From Solirubrobacteraceae bacterium (GTDB lineage Bacteria; Actinomycetota; Thermoleophilia; Solirubrobacterales; Solirubrobacteraceae), in assembly GCA_025455895.1 (NCBI GenBank), contig JALOLQ010000007.1:1-14800 (forward strand): a stretch of 14,800 nucleotides of DNA, in the 5' to 3' direction. Shown here piece after piece: positions 6,579 through 13,281 of the stretch. The position numbers were made by a program, and so were the translations under genes. Within the stretch, counting starts at the first letter, position 1. Every line of letters begins with the position of its first letter. The notes below the pieces were generated by a model that was not told where the DNA came from, made no database searches, and saw only the letters and a program-made list of their open reading frames with translations.

Positions 6579-7561
6579 TGCGCCGCACGATCGAGCTCTC
6601 CAACGACGTCGCCGCCGCGCTCTCGGGCACCGGCGACGACGTGCTGCGCCAGCTCGAGGAGCACGTGGACTGCGAGCTCTACCTGCGCGGCAACGTCGTC
6701 ACGCTCGACGGCGAGGCCGAGGGCGTCGCCGCCGCGGCGCTCGTCGTGCGCGAGCTCGCCGAGCTGATCGAGCAGGGCCACGAGATCGGCGAGGGGACGA
6801 TCAGCGCCGTCACCGGCGCGCTGGACCGGCACACGTCGCCCGCGGAGATCCTCGAGGACGTCGTCTGGCGCCACCGCGCGCGCCGCGTCGCGCCGAAGAC
6901 GGTCAACCAGAAGCAGTACGTGGACGCGATCCGCCGCAGCACGGTGACCTTCGGGATCGGCCCGGCGGGGACGGGCAAGACGTTCCTCGCCGTCGCGATG
7001 GCCGCGGCCGCGCTCTCGCGGCGCGAGGTCAACCGGATCATCCTCACGCGCCCGGCCGTCGAGGCCGGCGAGCGCCTCGGGTTCCTGCCGGGCGACCTGA
7101 TGGCGAAGATCGACCCGTACCTGCGCCCGCTGTTCGACGCGCTGAACGACATGCTCGACCCCGAGAAGGTGGCCGGGTACCTCGAGCGCGGCGTGATCGA
7201 GGTCGCGCCGCTCGCGTTCATGCGCGGGCGCACGCTGAACGACTCGTTCGTGATCCTCGACGAGGCGCAGAACACGAGCCCCGAGCAGATGAAGATGTTC
7301 CTCACGCGCCTGGGCTTCGGCTCGCGGATGGTGATCACCGGCGACGTCACGCAGATCGATCTCCCGCGCGACCAGACCTCGGGCCTGGTCATCGTCAGCG
7401 AGATCCTCCAGGGGGTCGACGGCGTGGACTTCGTGCGCTTCGGGGGCGAGGACGTCGTGCGCCACCGGCTCGTGCAGCGGATCGTCGAGGCCTACGGCGA
7501 GCACGCCGAGCGCTCGGCTCCCGAGCTGCGCCCGGCCGACCAGTCGCGCAAGCGCGCGTAG
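6578..7561 (+). CDS. phoH: PhoH-like P-loop ATPase
   Basis: This cytoplasmic ATPase of the PhoH (YbeZ) family is thought to work with YbeY and RNases in RNA maturation and decay. The 327-residue protein has an N-terminal KH-like region (about 1–85), then a helicase-like P-loop domain. Walker A GPAGTGKT lies at 128–135, ILTRPAVEAGERLGFLPGD follows, and Walker B is ILDEAQN with Asp228 and Glu229. A sensor-like VITGDVTQIDLP and a C-terminal VVRHRLVQRIVEAY complete the fold. AGGAGG occurs 13 bases before the ATG, rather far for a normal ribosome site and within yqeY codons; reinitiation from the overlapping yqeY stop seems more likely. The next gene, ybeY, begins 7 bases after the stop, a widely conserved pairing. 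Confidence 0.96.
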   Translation: MRRTIELSNDVAAALSGTGDDVLRQLEEHVDCELYLRGNVVTLDGEAEGVAAAALVVRELAELIEQGHEIGEGTISAVTGALDRHTSPAEILEDVVWRHRARRVAPKTVNQKQYVDAIRRSTVTFGIGPAGTGKTFLAVAMAAAALSRREVNRIILTRPAVEAGERLGFLPGDLMAKIDPYLRPLFDALNDMLDPEKVAGYLERGVIEVAPLAFMRGRTLNDSFVILDEAQNTSPEQMKMFLTRLGFGSRMVITGDVTQIDLPRDQTSGLVIVSEILQGVDGVDFVRFGGEDVVRHRLVQRIVEAYGEHAERSAPELRPADQSRKRA

Positions 7562-7568
7562 CGGCCGG

Positions 7569-7958
7569 ATGCTCGAGGTCGAGGTCATCGGCGCCGAACG
7601 GGTGGCCGGCGCGCCCCCGCCCGCTGAGGTCGAGCGCCTCGCCGCCCTCGCGCTCGCGTCGGCCGGCGTCGAGGACGGGCACCTCGCGGTCGAGTACGTC
7701 GGACCGGAGCGGATCGCCGAGCTCAACGAGGCCCATCGCGGGAAGCCGGGCCCGACCGACGTGCTCTCGTTCCCCGTCGACGGCGACGAGGCGCTGCCTC
7801 CCGGGGCGCGCGAGCTCGGCGACGTCGTGATCTGCCCGGAGCACACGGCCGACCTGCGCGAGGCGATCGTGCACGGCGTGCTCCACCTCGCGGGGATGGA
7901 CCACGAGACCGACGACGGCGAGATGCTCGCCCTCCAGGCCGAGATCCTCAGCTGGTGA
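7569..7958 (+). CDS. ybeY: Endoribonuclease YbeY (16S rRNA maturation factor)
   Basis: This single-strand-specific metallo-endoribonuclease is needed for 16S rRNA 3'-end maturation and 70S ribosome quality control. The 129-residue protein carries the defining metal site HGVLHLAGMDH, with His102, His106 and His112 in the HxxxHxxxxxH spacing, and the upstream strand PTDVLSFPVDGDE followed by ELGDVVICPE. The N-terminus is short and begins directly at the first strand, which supports the ATG at 7569. The C-terminal helix continues from the metal site (MLALQAEIL). Its stop overlaps the era GTG by four bases (GTGA). In several other actinobacteria a CBS-domain protein gene lies between ybeY and era; it is absent here. 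Confidence 0.96.
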   Translation: MLEVEVIGAERVAGAPPPAEVERLAALALASAGVEDGHLAVEYVGPERIAELNEAHRGKPGPTDVLSFPVDGDEALPPGARELGDVVICPEHTADLREAIVHGVLHLAGMDHETDDGEMLALQAEILSW

Positions 7959-8836
7959 CGCGCGCCGGCTTCATCGCGCTCGCCGGACGCCCGAACGTCG
8001 GCAAGTCGACGCTCGTCAACGGGCTCGTCGGGCGCAAGGTGGCGATCGTCTCGGACAAGCCGCAGACCACGCGCCGCGCGATCCGCGGCGTGGCGAGCGA
8101 CGACGACGTCCAGCTCGTGCTCGTCGACCTGCCCGGCGTGCAGCGGCCGCGGGACGAGCTCACGCGGCGCATGCAGCAGAAGGTCGAGGCCGAGCTCGCG
8201 GGCAGCGACGCGGCGCTGCTCGTGCTGAACGCCGAGGAGGGGGTCGGCCCGGGCGACCGCTTCATCGCCGCCGCGCTGCGGGCCTCGCCCGTGCCGGTCG
8301 TCGTGGTCCTCAACAAGGTCGACCGCCTGCGCCGCCCGCAGATCGCGCAGGCGCTCGTGGCGGCGGCGGCGCTCGAGGTCGGGGACGACATCTTCCCGAT
8401 CTCCGCGCGCACGGGGGAGGGCGTGGAGGCGCTGCGGGCGCATCTGCGCGGCCTCGTGCCCGAAAGCCCGTTCCTGTTTCCCGTCGAGGATCGCAGCGAC
8501 CAGCCGCTCGACGTGCAGCTCGCCGAGCTCGTGCGCGAGCAGGTGCTCAAGCGCACCTTCCAGGAGGTGCCGCACGCCGTCGAGGTCCAGGTCGAGGACC
8601 TCGAGCGCCCGCGCGAGGACCTGACCGTCGTGAAGGCCCGCGTGTGGGTGGAGACCGAGTCCCAGAAGGGCATCCTGATCGGCTCGGGCGGCGCGATGAT
8701 CAAGCGCATCGGGACCACCGCGCGCCGCGAGCTCGAGCGCGAGCTCGGTACGCGCGTGCACCTCGAGCTCGCGGTGCGCGTGCGCCGCGGCTGGCGCGCC
8801 GACGAGCGGCTGCTGGACCGGCTGGGGATCGACTGA
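7955..8836 (+). CDS. era: GTPase Era
   Basis: Era is an essential GTPase that binds 16S rRNA near its 3' end and assists 30S subunit assembly. The 293-residue protein has the full two-domain form. G1 is GRPNVGKS at 11–18, the switch region SDKPQTTRRAIRG is at 33–45, G3 is DLPG at 58–61, G4 is NKVD at 120–123 and G5 is SAR at 150–152. A KH RNA-binding domain follows, with GILIGSGGAMIKRIG in the GxxG position. G3 is normally DTPG, so the Leu at 59 is a departure in an otherwise standard protein. The GTG start at 7955, overlapping the ybeY stop, gives the expected short lead-in to G1. It closes the yqeY–phoH–ybeY–era operon; recO, a frequent follower, is not here. Confidence 0.97.
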   Translation: MTRAGFIALAGRPNVGKSTLVNGLVGRKVAIVSDKPQTTRRAIRGVASDDDVQLVLVDLPGVQRPRDELTRRMQQKVEAELAGSDAALLVLNAEEGVGPGDRFIAAALRASPVPVVVVLNKVDRLRRPQIAQALVAAAALEVGDDIFPISARTGEGVEALRAHLRGLVPESPFLFPVEDRSDQPLDVQLAELVREQVLKRTFQEVPHAVEVQVEDLERPREDLTVVKARVWVETESQKGILIGSGGAMIKRIGTTARRELERELGTRVHLELAVRVRRGWRADERLLDRLGID

Positions 8837-8854
8837 GCCGCCGGCGGTAGGCTC
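8835..8854. repeat. Inverted repeat overlapping the decarboxylase −10 box
   Basis: GAGCC (8835–8839), 10 bases, then GGCTC (8850–8854) form a perfect 5-bp inverted repeat. An internal 10-bp palindrome CCGCCGGCGG (8838–8847) overlaps the left arm. The right arm covers most of the −10 box TAGGCT. It could be a repressor operator or a weak hairpin after era; there is no U-tract, so a classical terminator is unlikely. Confidence 0.35.
8848..8853 (+). promoter_or_regulatory. Candidate −10 box for the PLP decarboxylase gene
   Basis: TAGGCT (TANNNT) sits 9 bases before the ATG at 8863, the same geometry as at three other genes here. There is no purine-rich ribosome site in the gap, consistent with leaderless translation. 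No −35 element is recognisable. Confidence 0.5.
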
Positions 8855-8862
8855 GGCGCGCG

Positions 8863-10314
8863 ATGACGGTGCGGGCCGAGACCGGGGACGTCGGGCGCCA
8901 CGCGGCCCGGGTCGGCGCCGCGCTCGACGCGTTCCTCGCGGACGGGAGCGACGCGCTCGAGCGGCGCCCCGAGTGGACCGCCGCGCTCGACCGCCCGCTC
9001 CCCGAGCAGGGCCTCGGCGCCGACGGGGTCCTCGGCGAGCTCGAGCGGCACGTCATCCCCAACGGCACGCGGCTCTCCGAGCCGGGCTTCTGGGGCTGGA
9101 TCACCACCGGCCCGACGACGATCGGCGCCGTCACGACGCTCGCCGCCACCGTGGCCGCGCCGCAGCGCGCGACGCTCACGGCCTTCAACCTGCTCGAGGA
9201 GGTCTCGCTCGGCTGGCTCGCCGAGCTGTGCGGGCTTCCGGCGGGCATGAAGGGCGTCTACTCGAGCGGCGGCTCGACCGCGAACCTCGTGGCGCTCGGC
9301 GCCGCGCGCCAGTGGGCGCTCGAGCGCGCCGGGCTCGACCCGGCGGCGGACGGGCTCGACGGCCGCCCGCTGGCGATCTACGCCTCCGCCGAGGCCCACC
9401 ACACGGTCCAGCGCGCCGCCGGGGTCCTCGGCCTCGGGCGCCGCGCCGTGCGCGTGGTCGGCGTCGACGACCGCGGCCGCCTGGACCCCGGCGCGCTGCG
9501 CCGCGCGCTCGCACAGGACGCCGCCGCGGGCGTGCTGCCGGTCGCGGTCGTCGCGACCGCCGGCACGACGAACACCGGGGCGATCGACCCGCTGCGCGCC
9601 GCCGGCGAGCTGGCGCGCGAGCACGGCGCGTGGTTCCACGTCGACGGCGCCTACGGGCTGCTCGGCATCCTCGACGAGCGCGTGGCGGACCGCTACGACG
9701 GCCTCGAGCTCGCCGACTCGGCGATCGTCGACCCGCACAAGTGGCTGCGCGCGCCGGTCGGCATCGGAGCGACGTTCGTGCGCGACCGCGCGATCCTGCA
9801 CCGCGCGTTCACCCAGGAGCCCGCGGAGTACCTCGAGGGCTCGTTCACCGACCCGCAGGACGCCCGGGTGTCGCTCGACGCGATGGGCGTGCCCTACCAG
9901 GACTTCGCCGTCGAGCTGTCCTCGCCGGCGCGCGGCGCGGTCGTGTGGGCGATCCTGCGCGAGCTCGGGCGCGAAGGCGTGCGGGCGCTGATCCGCGCCG
10001 ACAACGACCTCGCCCGGCGGCTGGCCGACCGCGTGCGCGTGAGCGAGCGGCTCGAGCTGCTGCTCGAGCCGGAGCTGTCGATCTGCTGCCTGCGCCACCG
10101 GGCGCCAGGGGCGGCCGACCCCGACGCCCTCAACGCCGCGCTGCTGCGGCGCCTGCTCCAGGAGACGCCGTATCTGCCCAGCTCGACGCTCGTCGGCGGG
10201 CGCCTGGCGATCCGCCCGTGCTTCATCAACGCGCGCACCGAGCCCGGCCACGTCGACGACTTCGCCGCCGCGGTCGAGCGGATCGGCGACGAGCTCGTCG
10301 CGGCCGCCGCCTAG
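8863..10314 (+). CDS. Group II pyridoxal-phosphate-dependent amino acid decarboxylase
   Basis: This cytoplasmic PLP enzyme of the glutamate/aromatic-L-amino-acid decarboxylase family probably removes CO2 from an amino acid to give an amine; the substrate is not determinable. The 483-residue length is usual. Cofactor residues are SSGGSTAN at 134–141 (phosphate contacts), His179 in AEAHHTVQRAA (ring stacking), Asp261 in HVDGAYG (pyridine nitrogen) and Lys293 in DPHKWL (Schiff base). An N-terminal substrate-side motif FWGWITTGPT is also typical. The C-terminal domain ends in SSTLVGGRLAIRPCFIN, a common ending of the family. It stands alone after era with its own −10 box, and its TAG stop shares CTAG with the convergent ATPase gene. 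Members of this family are often annotated only as aspartate aminotransferase family proteins, and some act as PLP lyases instead. Confidence 0.9.
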   Translation: MTVRAETGDVGRHAARVGAALDAFLADGSDALERRPEWTAALDRPLPEQGLGADGVLGELERHVIPNGTRLSEPGFWGWITTGPTTIGAVTTLAATVAAPQRATLTAFNLLEEVSLGWLAELCGLPAGMKGVYSSGGSTANLVALGAARQWALERAGLDPAADGLDGRPLAIYASAEAHHTVQRAAGVLGLGRRAVRVVGVDDRGRLDPGALRRALAQDAAAGVLPVAVVATAGTTNTGAIDPLRAAGELAREHGAWFHVDGAYGLLGILDERVADRYDGLELADSAIVDPHKWLRAPVGIGATFVRDRAILHRAFTQEPAEYLEGSFTDPQDARVSLDAMGVPYQDFAVELSSPARGAVVWAILRELGREGVRALIRADNDLARRLADRVRVSERLELLLEPELSICCLRHRAPGAADPDALNAALLRRLLQETPYLPSSTLVGGRLAIRPCFINARTEPGHVDDFAAAVERIGDELVAAAA

Positions 10315-11249
10315 GAGAGCCGCCGACCGAGCTCGCCGGCCAGCGTCGCGAGCTCGTCGGGGCCGAGACCATGGCCGGCGAGCAGCGGCAGCGTCAGCAC
10401 CGGTGCCGCCGCGCCGCGGCGCAGGCGCCGCAGCTGGGCCTCCTGGAGCGCGGCGCGGGCGTGGCGCACGTCGAGCGCACGGGCGACCGGCGCGGCGACG
10501 GCGGCGCTCGCGCCGGCCACCTCCTCGCGTTCGCGCGCGCTGAGGCGCTCGCGCACGATCCCGTTGGCGACGATCAGCGAGGGCCCGCGCCCGAGCACCT
10601 CGGCGAGGCGCTCCTGGAGCTCGAGCGTCTCGTTGACCGGGGTCTCCTCGGCGGTCGCCACGAGCACGATCGCGCAGCGCGCCGGGTCGGAGAGCTGCTC
10701 GACGACGAGCCGCGCCTGGCCGGCCACCGGACCGACCCGCGCGATGTCCGCGTAGGTCTGCGGCGTGCGCAGCAGACCGAGCCCGTGGCCGGAGGCGGGC
10801 GCGTCGAGCACGACGAGGTCGAACCGGCGGCGGCCGGGGAGCCAGCGCTCGGACCGGCCGAGCTCCCACGCCTTGGTGATCGAGACGAGCTCGCGGGCGC
10901 CCGGGGCGGCCTGGACGAACCCGGCGAACGCCCGCGAGCGCACGGCGAGCTCGACCAGCGCGCGCGGGCGCACGACCTGCCCGGCCCACTCGGCCAGCGC
11001 CCCCTCGGGATCGAGCGTCGTCGCCCACAGGCCGGGGGAGAGCTCCTCCTCGCGCCCGGGGGCGCCGGCGGTCGGGTGGCCGAGCAGCCCGGGGATGCGG
11101 CGCTGGCCGGAGAGCTCGGCGGCGATCGTGCGCCGGCCCTCGCGGGCTCCGAGCAGCGCGAGCGCGGCCGCGACGGTCGTCTTGCCGACCCCGCCCTTGC
11201 CGGTGACGACCACGAGCTCGCGCTCGAGAAGTGAGGGTTGTCGTGTCAC
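10311..11249 (-). CDS. ArsA/GET3-family ATPase (unpaired, actinobacterial type)
   Basis: This is a cytoplasmic P-loop ATPase of the ArsA/GET3 (SIMIBI) class. Starting at the GTG whose complement is 11247–11249 it has 312 residues; upstream in-frame codons run into the opposite gene and read as Arg-rich noise. The deviant Walker A GKGGVGKTT is at 17–25, and FDLVVLDAPASGHGLGLL with Asp149 replaces the family's DTAPTGH switch II. The usual switch I DPAHS after the P-loop is not evident; the corresponding stretch reads AAELSGQ. Only one Cys is present, so the metalloid-binding cysteine set of true ArsA is lacking. It resembles the mycobacterial Rv3679/Rv3680 type, but those occur as an adjacent pair and here only one copy lies in the window. 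No arsenical resistance genes are nearby. Its function is unknown; membrane-protein targeting or transport-linked roles are possible. Confidence 0.85.
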   Translation of the reverse strand: MTRQPSLLERELVVVTGKGGVGKTTVAAALALLGAREGRRTIAAELSGQRRIPGLLGHPTAGAPGREEELSPGLWATTLDPEGALAEWAGQVVRPRALVELAVRSRAFAGFVQAAPGARELVSITKAWELGRSERWLPGRRRFDLVVLDAPASGHGLGLLRTPQTYADIARVGPVAGQARLVVEQLSDPARCAIVLVATAEETPVNETLELQERLAEVLGRGPSLIVANGIVRERLSAREREEVAGASAAVAAPVARALDVRHARAALQEAQLRRLRRGAAAPVLTLPLLAGHGLGPDELATLAGELGRRLS

Positions 11250-11266
11250 GAGGGTCCGACTACCGT
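11238..11266 (+). promoter_or_regulatory. Promoter of the phytoene/squalene synthase gene
   Basis: TTGTCG (11238–11243), 17 bases, TACCGT (11261–11266), then 9 bases to the GTG at 11276. Both boxes and the spacing fit a housekeeping sigma promoter and predict a leaderless mRNA. The −35 box lies within the first codons of the divergent ATPase gene, so the two promoters must interfere or be co-regulated. Confidence 0.6.
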
Positions 11267-11267
11267 A
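11262..11267 (-). promoter_or_regulatory. Candidate opposite-strand −10 box for the ArsA-like gene
   Basis: On the − strand the same bases read TACGGT, so the 7-bp TACCGTA carries a TANNNT box on each strand offset by one base. The − strand copy is 12 bases before the GTG at 11249, giving a leader of only a few bases. No −35 box is evident on this strand. Confidence 0.4.
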
Positions 11268-11275
11268 GAGCGCAC

Positions 11276-12112
11276 GTGACCGCCGTGACCGAGGAGCAGG
11301 TGGACCGGGCCTACCACGCGTGCGCCCGCATGCAGCGCCGCCGCGACCCCACCTACTACTGGGCCGTGCGCTGCCTGCCCGCCGAGCGCCGCCCGCCGAT
11401 CCATGCGCTCTACGGCTTCGTCCGCGGCGCCGACGACATCGCCGACGATCCGCGGCTGAACGGCGCGCGCCGCGCCGCACTCGACGCCTGGCAGGTCGAG
11501 CTCGAGACCGGCCTGGCGCGTGGGCGCTCGGACCACCGGGTGATCGCCGCGCTCGTGGACGCCGGTCCGCGCCACGGGATGCCGCTGCACCTGCTCGGGG
11601 ACTACATGGACTCGATGCGCGCCGACTGCGAGGAGCCGGTGCGGATGCGCAGCCAGGACCAGCTCGACCGCTACATGGCGGGCACGGCGACCGTCGGCCC
11701 GCTCGTCGCGCCGCTGCTCGACGCGCCCGAGGGCGCCGACTCGCTGCTCGCGCGGCTCGGGGTCGCCTTCCAGCTGACGAACCTCATCCGCGACGTCCCC
11801 GAGGACTGGCGCCTGGGGCGGGTGTACCTGCCCGGGCTCCACGAGGAGGACCTCGTGCGCCGTGCGGCCACGCACCGCCTGCGCGATCACGTCGCCGGGC
11901 AGGTCGAGCGCGCGCGCGGGCTGTTCCGCGACGCCGACGCGCTCGCCCAGATGCTGCCCGGCCCGATGCGGCCGGGCGTGCGCGTCGCCGTCGCGGTCTA
12001 CGGGCGCGTGCTCGACCGCGTCGAGCGCCACGGCTACGACGTCGTCACGCGCCCGGCCGGGCTGCGCCCGTGGGAGACCGCCCGCGCCGTCGCCGGGGCG
12101 CTGGCCCCGTGA
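11276..12112 (+). CDS. Phytoene/squalene synthase family protein
   Basis: This trans-isoprenoid head-to-head synthase joins two prenyl diphosphates (two GGPP to phytoene, or two FPP to a C30 product). The 278-residue all-alpha protein has both Mg-binding aspartate motifs: RGADDIADD with the DxxxD at 53–57, and NLIRDVPEDWRLGRVYLP starting at Asn169. Length and the MAGTATVGPL segment fit CrtB-like enzymes. I chose GTG at 11276 because it is 9 bases from a good −10 box and starts at the natural beginning of the fold; the earlier in-frame GTG at 11231 would lie upstream of the −10 box and inside the divergent gene. Its stop overlaps the next gene by GTGA. No crtI desaturase or hpnC/D/E set accompanies it, so phytoene versus squalene-type product stays open. 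Confidence 0.86.
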   Translation: MTAVTEEQVDRAYHACARMQRRRDPTYYWAVRCLPAERRPPIHALYGFVRGADDIADDPRLNGARRAALDAWQVELETGLARGRSDHRVIAALVDAGPRHGMPLHLLGDYMDSMRADCEEPVRMRSQDQLDRYMAGTATVGPLVAPLLDAPEGADSLLARLGVAFQLTNLIRDVPEDWRLGRVYLPGLHEEDLVRRAATHRLRDHVAGQVERARGLFRDADALAQMLPGPMRPGVRVAVAVYGRVLDRVERHGYDVVTRPAGLRPWETARAVAGALAP

Positions 12113-13272
12113 CCGTCCGCGCCACGAAGCGCGGCGCCGAGCGCACCTCGCTGGAGGGCGAGCGCGCCGACGTGCTCGTCTGCGGGGCGAGCTTCGCCGG
12201 CCTGGCCGTCGCCCGCGAGCTGGCCCACACGGGCGCCGACGTGCTGATCCTCGACCGCTACGCGATCGGCGAGCGCCAGACGTCGGCCTGCGCCTGCCCG
12301 ACCCCGTGGCTCGAGGCGATGGGGGTGACCGGCGCGATCCGCCAGGAGCTCCCGTACATGAGCTTCACGACGCCGCACGGAAGCGTGCGGTACCGGCTGC
12401 CGTGGTCGTGGTCGTCGTTCGACTACCGCGAGCTCTGCCGGCTGCTCTTCGAGCAGACCGATGCGCGCTTCGACACCGCGAAGGTCGAGGGCCGCGGGCG
12501 CGACCTGCCCGGCGGCGAGATCGAGGTGCTCACCGATCGCGGCGCCGTGCGGGCCCCGCTCGTCGTCGACGCGCTCGGCTGGCGGCGGGTGCTCGCGCAT
12601 CCCCACTACCAGCCGCCCGAGGGGCCGCTCACGCGCGCGCTCGAGGTCCACCCGCCGCACGACGGCTCCGGCGACGCGCTCGACGTGTGGGTCGAGCGCG
12701 GGATCACGCGCCGCGGCTACGGCTGGCGCGTGCCGGCCGCCGACGAGGCGCGGATCGGCGCCTGCTCGTACGACCCGCTCCAGCACGTCAAGGAGCCGAC
12801 GGTCGCGCTCGCCGCGCGGCTCGGCGGCGAGCCGCTGGGCTTCCAGGGCAACTGGATCCCGCACCGCCTGCGCCCCGCCGTGCAGGACGGCGTCCTCTTC
12901 GTCGGCGACAGCGCCGGGCACTGCTTCCCGCTCTCGGCCGAGGGGATCCGGCCCGCGTTCTACTTCGGGATCGCGGCCGGCCGCGAGCTGCGCGCGGTGC
13001 TGGCCGGCGAGCGCTCGCGCGAGCAGGCGCTGCGGCGCTACGCGCGCTTCAGCGCCGGGCACCGCCACGCGTTCGGCTTCGCGCTGCGCGTCCAGCGCCT
13101 GATCCCGGCGCTGCCGCCGCGGCTGCTGACGCTCGTGCTGAAGGTCATCGGCCGCCAGGCGCTCGTGGACCGCTCGTTCGGCTGGTACCTGGACGTGACG
13201 CCGCCGGCGTTCGCCGGCGCCGAGCCGCGCCCGGCCGCCCCCGCGGCGGAGCGCGAGCCCGTCGCTGCTTGA
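12109..13272 (+). CDS. Geranylgeranyl reductase-like FAD-dependent oxidoreductase
   Basis: This 387-residue flavoprotein belongs to the PHBH-fold/geranylgeranyl reductase family, whose members reduce prenyl-chain double bonds or oxidise lipids. FAD motifs are an N-terminal CGASFAGLAVARELA (GxSxxG, Gly26 to Gly31, a variant of GxGxxG) ending in the acidic LILDR, and VGDSAGHCFPLSAEGIRPAFYFG from about residue 265, with Asp267 contacting FAD ribityl. YGWRVP at 204–209 matches the YxWxFP substrate-pocket motif described for archaeal geranylgeranyl reductases, with Val for Phe. A Cys pair in SACACPTPW lies near the flavin in the primary sequence. The GTG start overlaps the synthase stop by four bases, so the two are coupled and probably act on the same isoprenoid. 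Alternatives are a lycopene-cyclase-like or other lipid monooxygenase. The first 20 residues are a polar lead-in, and the true start could be slightly later. Confidence 0.8.
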   Translation: MTVRATKRGAERTSLEGERADVLVCGASFAGLAVARELAHTGADVLILDRYAIGERQTSACACPTPWLEAMGVTGAIRQELPYMSFTTPHGSVRYRLPWSWSSFDYRELCRLLFEQTDARFDTAKVEGRGRDLPGGEIEVLTDRGAVRAPLVVDALGWRRVLAHPHYQPPEGPLTRALEVHPPHDGSGDALDVWVERGITRRGYGWRVPAADEARIGACSYDPLQHVKEPTVALAARLGGEPLGFQGNWIPHRLRPAVQDGVLFVGDSAGHCFPLSAEGIRPAFYFGIAAGRELRAVLAGERSREQALRRYARFSAGHRHAFGFALRVQRLIPALPPRLLTLVLKVIGRQALVDRSFGWYLDVTPPAFAGAEPRPAAPAAEREPVAA

Positions 13273-13274
13273 AT
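13269..13274 (+). promoter_or_regulatory. Weak candidate −10 box before hisIE
   Basis: TTGAAT lies 7 bases before the ATG at 13282 and spans the stop of the preceding gene. Its A+T content stands out locally, but the second position is T rather than A. hisIE could equally be read through from the isoprenoid operon, whose stop is only 9 bases upstream of its ATG. Confidence 0.3.
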
Positions 13275-13281
13275 CAGGCGC

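Noticed and set aside
7948..11028. Very long − strand open frame (over 1000 codons), and similar long frames at 6395–8761, 12034–13899, 148–1806 and 3947–6097
   Set aside because: These are GC-driven openings opposite or out of frame with well-identified genes. The predicted proteins are Arg/Ala/Pro/Gly-rich without domains.
11231..11275. Upstream GTG start for the prenyl synthase
   Set aside because: It lies before the −10 box, overlaps the divergent gene and adds 15 residues with no family support; GTG at 11276 fits better.
11250..11480. Upstream extension of the ArsA-like gene to 11480
   Set aside because: The extra 77 residues are Arg-rich noise antisense to the prenyl synthase N-terminus and would precede its own candidate promoter.
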